This document shows, piece after piece, positions 37,715-40,755 of a stretch of DNA of 40,755 nt. Both the position numbers and the translations under genes were made by a program. The DNA lies in assembly GCA_934597165.1 (NCBI GenBank), contig CAKTQP010000015.1, positions 1-40,755 on the forward strand, in the 5' to 3' direction. The stretch's first letter is position 1; each line of letters starts with the position of its first letter. Below the pieces are notes generated by a model that did not search any database, was not told where the DNA came from, and was given only the letters and a program-made list of their open reading frames with translations. Source of the stretch: an uncultured Oscillospiraceae bacterium (lineage in GTDB: Bacteria; Bacillota; Clostridia; Oscillospirales; Oscillospiraceae).

Positions 37715-38575
37715 ATGACGGTGGTGTACGTGGACACCTTGTTCCTGCTCAACCTGACCATCGACTACTTATTGCTCCGCCTCTCCGCCCGTATCTGCGG
37801 CCAGCACGTGCCCACCCTGCGCCTGGCACTGGGGGCGCTGGTGGGAGCGGTGTACGCCCTGTGCGCCTTCCTGCCTCAGGGGCATTTTCTGACCCACCCG
37901 CTGGTGAAGGTGGCCGTGGGGGTTGCCCTGGCGCTGACCGCCTTCGGCGGGCGGCAGCGGCTGCTGCGGCTGACGCTGGTGTTCTTCGCCTGTGCCTGTG
38001 CATTGGGAGGCGGGGTGCTTATGGTGTCCTTGCTGGGCAGCGGTGGGCTGACCTACGCCAACGGCATCCCGGCCACGGGGCTGGATTTCAAGATTTTGTG
38101 CCTGTCGGCGGCGGGGAGCTATCTGGTGCTGTCGGTGGGGATGCGTTGTCTGGGGCGATACTCTAAGGTGTCCAAAGAGGTCTTGCCGGTGACGGTGACC
38201 CTGGACGGCCGCACGGTTCGATTAGACGCCCTGGTGGACACGGGCAACACCCTGGCAGACCCCCTCAGCGACGCCAAGGTGCTGGTGGCAGAGTGGGAGG
38301 CGGTGCGGGGGTTGTTTGATGCTGCGCTGCCGGTGGAACAGGCGCTGCGGGACCCGGTGGAGGGTGCGGCGGCGCTGGCTGCTGCGCTGGGGGCACAGCG
38401 GGTGCGGATGATCCCCTATCGCTCCGTGGGCGTGTCCAGCGGGATGCTGCTGGCGGTGCGGGTGGATGGGGCGGTCATCGGCGGTCGGGTGGAAGAACGG
38501 CTGTTGGTGGCGCTGTGTCCCGGGAAATTGAGTGCAAATGGCAACTATACTGCCCTGGTCGGGGCAGATGGATAG
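37715..38575 (+). CDS. spoIIGA: Sporulation sigma-E processing peptidase SpoIIGA
   Basis: A 286-residue membrane aspartic protease that removes the pro-sequence of SigE in the mother cell. The N-terminal half has about five helices (VYVDTLFLLNLTIDYLLL first). The C-terminal half has the retropepsin-like motif LDALVDTGNTLADPLS with catalytic Asp175, and PYRSVGVSSGMLLA and YTALVGAD-like end blocks. The ATG at 37715 follows GGGAGG by 7 bases. sigE starts 16 bases after its stop, the normal operon order. Confidence 0.92.
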   Translation: MTVVYVDTLFLLNLTIDYLLLRLSARICGQHVPTLRLALGALVGAVYALCAFLPQGHFLTHPLVKVAVGVALALTAFGGRQRLLRLTLVFFACACALGGGVLMVSLLGSGGLTYANGIPATGLDFKILCLSAAGSYLVLSVGMRCLGRYSKVSKEVLPVTVTLDGRTVRLDALVDTGNTLADPLSDAKVLVAEWEAVRGLFDAALPVEQALRDPVEGAAALAAALGAQRVRMIPYRSVGVSSGMLLAVRVDGAVIGGRVEERLLVALCPGKLSANGNYTALVGADG

Positions 38576-38590
38576 GGAGGAAAGAGGAAG

Positions 38591-39313
38591 ATGAAGTATA
38601 ACAAACTGCTTTGGAGGATGAAACTGAACCAACTGCTCATCCGGCTGGGTCTGCGGGAACCGGATCCCATCTGGTACATCGGCGGCAGCGACGTCCTTCC
38701 CCAGCCCCTGACCCGTGCCAAGGAACGGGAGGTGCTGGAGGCCATGAAGAATGGGGACTTGGGCGCCAAGAGCACCCTCATCGAGCACAACCTCCGCCTG
38801 GTGGTCTACATCGCCCGGCGCTTTGAGAACACGGGCATCAACATTGAAGATTTAATTTCCATCGGCACCATCGGCCTCATCAAGGCGGTGAATACCTTCA
38901 AGGTGGACAAAAACATCAAGCTGGCCACGTACGCCTCCCGGTGCATCGAGAATGAGATTTTGATGCACCTGCGCAAGACCGCCAACCAGAAGGGGGAGAT
39001 CTCCTTCGACGAGCCGCTGAACACGGATTGGGACGGCAACGAGCTGCTCCTGTCCGACGTGTTGGGCACGGACAGCGACCTGGTGGTGAAGCCCATCGAG
39101 GCGGACGTAGATCGTCAGATGCTCCGGGAGGCCATGAGCCACCTGAACGAGCGGGAGCATCTCATCATCTCCATGCGTTTCGGTTTGGAGGGGCGGAAGA
39201 CCGCCACCCAGAAGGAGGTGGCCGACTGTATGGGCATCTCTCAGTCCTACATCTCTCGCTTGGAGAAGCGCATCGTCTCCCGTCTGCGCAGGGAAATGCT
39301 CAAGATGGGGTGA
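38591..39313 (+). CDS. sigE: RNA polymerase sporulation sigma factor SigE (pro-sigma-E)
   Basis: A 240-residue sigma-70-family factor for early mother-cell transcription. Residues 1 to about 28 are a basic amphipathic pro-sequence (KYNKLLWRMKLNQLLIRLG) cleaved by SpoIIGA. Region 2 has NLRLVVYIARRFENTGINIEDLISIGTIGLIKAVNTF and region 4 has ATQKEVADCMGISQSYISRLEKRIVSRLRREM. Length matches B. subtilis SigE (239). AGGAAAGAGG precedes it. In many Firmicutes sigG follows directly; here a terminator and rarD come next. Confidence 0.96.
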   Translation: MKYNKLLWRMKLNQLLIRLGLREPDPIWYIGGSDVLPQPLTRAKEREVLEAMKNGDLGAKSTLIEHNLRLVVYIARRFENTGINIEDLISIGTIGLIKAVNTFKVDKNIKLATYASRCIENEILMHLRKTANQKGEISFDEPLNTDWDGNELLLSDVLGTDSDLVVKPIEADVDRQMLREAMSHLNEREHLIISMRFGLEGRKTATQKEVADCMGISQSYISRLEKRIVSRLRREMLKMG

Positions 39314-39330
39314 AATCGGAAAAAACGCAC

Positions 39331-39363
39331 AAAAGCAGCAGTCCGTCGGGGCTGCTGCTTTTT
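39331..39363 (+). terminator. sigE terminator
   Basis: AGCAGCAG (39334-39341) pairs with CTGCTGCT (39352-39359), with A-run before and TTTTT after. Confidence 0.85.
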
Positions 39364-39375
39364 GTTGGTGTACAA

Positions 39376-39404
39376 TTGACGCTGAGAGGAAAACGTGTTA
39401 TCCT
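39376..39404 (+). promoter_or_regulatory. rarD promoter
   Basis: TTGACG (39376-39381), 17 bases, TATCCT (39399-39404). Confidence 0.65.
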
Positions 39405-39436
39405 AAGAGCCACTACGAAAAAAGGGGAAAGAGAGA

Positions 39437-40336
39437 ATGAAACGAGAGAACGGTCTGGTGTTTGCAAGCTACCTCATCTGGGGTCTGCTGCCTATCTTTT
39501 GGAAACAACTCAGCATGGTCAATTCCGCCTACGTCCTGGCTTCCCGCATCATCTGGTCGGCCATCTTCTGCGGCGCGCTGCTCCTCCTGCGTCACCGGTG
39601 GAGCGGGGTGAAGATGGCGCTGGCGGACAAGAAGGAAGCGCGGCTCATCTTCCTCTGTGCCATCCTCATCAGCATCAACTGGGGGCTGTACATCTTCTCC
39701 ATCGCCATCGGCAAGGTGCTGGAGAGCAGCCTGGCCTACTACATGAGTCCCATCATCTCCGTGCTCATCGGCGCGGTCTTTTTCCGGGAAAAGCACGGCA
39801 TCGTCCAGTGGCTGGCCATCGCCATCGCCGCCATCGGGGTGCTCATCGCGGTGGTCATGTACGGCAGCGTGCCTTGGCTGGCGCTGTGCATCGGTGCTTC
39901 CTTTGCGGTCTATGGGGCGCTGAAAAAGAAGGTGAAGGAGGACGGGGAGACCTCTATCTTCCTGGAGACCCTCTTCATGGCGCCCTTCGCCCTGGCCTTC
40001 ATGGTCTTCTCGGAGTGGAACGGCAACGGCGTCCTGGGCGTCCTCCACGGCTGGCAGTTTGTCCTGCTGCCCCTGACCGGTATCGTCACCTCGGTGCCCC
40101 TCATGCTCTTCGCCCAGGGCATCAAGCAGACTTCCATCACCCTCTCCGGTATTTTAATGTATATCAACCCCACCATGGTGCTCCTGCTGGGCGTCTTCCT
40201 GTACGGCGAGGCGTTCACCCGCACCAATCAGATCGTCTTCGCCTTCGTCTGGGCGGCGGTGCTGCTCTTTGTGGGGGACAGCCTGGTGCAGCATCATCGG
40301 GCGGCCAAGAAGTTGGAGGAAATGGTGGAACGCTGA
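39437..40336 (+). CDS. rarD: RarD-type EamA transporter
   Basis: A 299-residue membrane protein with about ten helices. The N-terminus GLVFASYLIWGLLPIFWKQL, the SRIIWSAIF block, SINWGLYIFSIAIGKVLESSLAYYMSPI and LPLTGIVTSVPLMLFAQGIKQTSITLSGILMYINPT are hallmarks of RarD, historically linked to chloramphenicol sensitivity; the true substrate is unknown. GAAAGAGAG precedes the start. It is the third EamA-type carrier in this window (with 7859 and 34278), and the three are only distantly alike. Confidence 0.93.
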   Translation: MKRENGLVFASYLIWGLLPIFWKQLSMVNSAYVLASRIIWSAIFCGALLLLRHRWSGVKMALADKKEARLIFLCAILISINWGLYIFSIAIGKVLESSLAYYMSPIISVLIGAVFFREKHGIVQWLAIAIAAIGVLIAVVMYGSVPWLALCIGASFAVYGALKKKVKEDGETSIFLETLFMAPFALAFMVFSEWNGNGVLGVLHGWQFVLLPLTGIVTSVPLMLFAQGIKQTSITLSGILMYINPTMVLLLGVFLYGEAFTRTNQIVFAFVWAAVLLFVGDSLVQHHRAAKKLEEMVER

Positions 40337-40345
40337 CCTTTGACA

Positions 40346-40354
40346 TGGTATAAT
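40346..40354 (+). promoter_or_regulatory. Extended -10 promoter of the tautomerase gene
   Basis: TGG-TATAAT (TATAAT at 40349-40354) is an extended -10. A TTGACA at 40340 is far too close (3 bases) to serve as its -35. Confidence 0.45.
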
Positions 40355-40380
40355 GAGAAAAACCAGAAGGAGGGATGGAG

Positions 40381-40611
40381 ATGCCCCATATCGTAGTCAA
40401 CGTGTGGCCGGGACGGAGCGACGAGGAAAAACGCGCCTTGGCCAACCGCATCGCCTTGGATGTGGCCGACCTGTTCAAAATGGACACGGAATATGTGTCG
40501 GTGGCCTATGAAGAGGTGCCGGAGGCGGAATGGGATGCCTTCTGCCAGCGGGAGATCGACGAGAAGCTGGATAAGGTATACAAAAAGCCGGGCGAACCGG
40601 CGGTCGAATAA
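40381..40611 (+). CDS. 4-oxalocrotonate tautomerase-family protein
   Basis: A 76-residue protein of the 4-OT group. After loss of the initiator Met, Pro is the N-terminal residue (MPHIVVNVWPGRS), the catalytic base of the family. The helix SDEEKRALANRIALDVADLF and the strand VSVAYEEVPEAEWDAF follow. The ATG at 40381 is chosen over 40375 because it exposes Pro1 and stands 7 bases after AAGGAGG. The natural substrate is unknown. Members are usually hexamers; the tail beyond residue 60 (REIDEKLDKVYKKPG) is a little longer than in classical 62-residue 4-OT. Confidence 0.88.
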   Translation: MPHIVVNVWPGRSDEEKRALANRIALDVADLFKMDTEYVSVAYEEVPEAEWDAFCQREIDEKLDKVYKKPGEPAVE

Positions 40612-40614
40612 CGA

Positions 40615-40659
40615 AAAAACTGCCTCGGTGGGGATGAGACCCTGCCGAGGCAGTTTTTT
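40615..40659. terminator. Bidirectional terminator at the right end
   Basis: CTGCCTCGG (40620-40628) pairs with CCGAGGCAG (40645-40653), with A-run and T-run on either side. It serves the convergent tautomerase gene and the minus-strand gene that begins outside the window. Confidence 0.85.
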
Positions 40660-40755
40660 ATTGGTTCTGTGGAGCGCGGCGGCGGAATATCCACAGGGCT
40701 GTGCAAAACAGCAGGATGCTGAGCCACTGACTGGTGGACAGGTTGAAAAGGAACC
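40658..40755 (-). CDS. C-terminal end of a membrane protein, probably Lgt (partial)
   Basis: The last 32 codons of a minus-strand gene that enters from outside the window. The segment LSTSQWLSILLFCTALWIFRRR is a membrane helix followed by a basic end, then a stop at 40660-40658. Prolipoprotein diacylglyceryl transferase typically ends with such an 'S-Q-W/L-L-S' helix and an Arg-rich tail, so Lgt is my best guess. Another polytopic protein is possible. Confidence 0.45.
   Translation of the reverse strand, partial: FLFNLSTSQWLSILLFCTALWIFRRRAPQNQ

Noticed and set aside
40340..40354. TTGACA followed by TATAAT before the tautomerase gene
   Set aside because: The spacer is 3 bases. The TATAAT is better explained as an extended -10 (TGG-TATAAT).

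Overview
The window is chromosomal DNA from an endospore-forming, Gram-positive, anaerobic-type clostridium, most likely of the Oscillospiraceae (Flavonifractor/Oscillibacter-like). The evidence is the spoIIGA-sigE sporulation pair, a type III glutamine synthetase, DapL-type lysine synthesis, a minimal SufBC-like Fe-S pair, RqcH/NFACT, Mini-RNase III, PyrK/PyrD type 1B, and GC-rich third codon positions that produce many long antisense shadow reading frames. The family is inferred from gene content and not tested by phylogeny. No tRNA, rRNA, CRISPR array, transposase or prophage gene was seen.

Layout. 1-1,046: end of an ABC ATPase overlapping a SufB/D-like scaffold gene, then a terminator. 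1,047-1,585: non-coding tandem array of about 123-bp units, each packed with four small hairpins. 1,586-4,221: glnN on the minus strand and a divergent spacer holding the dapL promoter and a structured leader. 4,222-7,721: dapL, then a PyrR-type attenuator with pyrR and uraA. 7,859-10,942: an EamA transporter, mrnC and rqcH. 10,978-14,465: two paralogous membrane-anchored HTH regulators on the minus strand, with matching promoters and operators, bracket a three-gene plus-strand operon (membrane protein, GNAT, membrane protein); a lipoprotein precedes the second regulator. 14,500-16,863: a TauE/SafE permease, a second kind of hairpin-rich repeat, and rodA/ftsW. 17,001-20,837: tsaE-tsaB, upp, glmS. 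20,913-25,162: a 57-residue protein too short for ordinary ORF cut-offs, then pyrC-pyrF-pyrK-pyrD. 25,214-29,032: a histidine phosphatase-GNAT fusion, a YgiQ-type radical SAM protein, and nth. 29,118-29,457: a compact type I toxin-antitoxin locus with a 29-residue membrane toxin and a convergent antisense RNA. 29,656-34,154: rarA, an S1-domain protein, DUF951, hisC and a radical SAM protein. 34,278-37,603: a divergent EamA/LysR pair and a MATE exporter. 37,715-39,313: spoIIGA-sigE. 39,437-40,755: rarD, a tautomerase and the end of a probable lgt.

How the genes work together. Pyrimidine supply is the main metabolic theme: uracil uptake (uraA) and salvage (upp) plus four steps of de novo synthesis (pyrCFKD), with PyrR control visible only in front of pyrR-uraA. 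Fe-S assembly, Fe-S enzymes (PyrK, Nth) and radical SAM enzymes suit an anaerobe. RNA and translation quality control (mrnC, rqcH, tsaE/tsaB, S1 protein) forms a second theme.

The most interesting signals are the type I toxin-antitoxin locus, the duplicated regulator cassette with its double-dyad operator, and the hairpin array with compensatory base changes.
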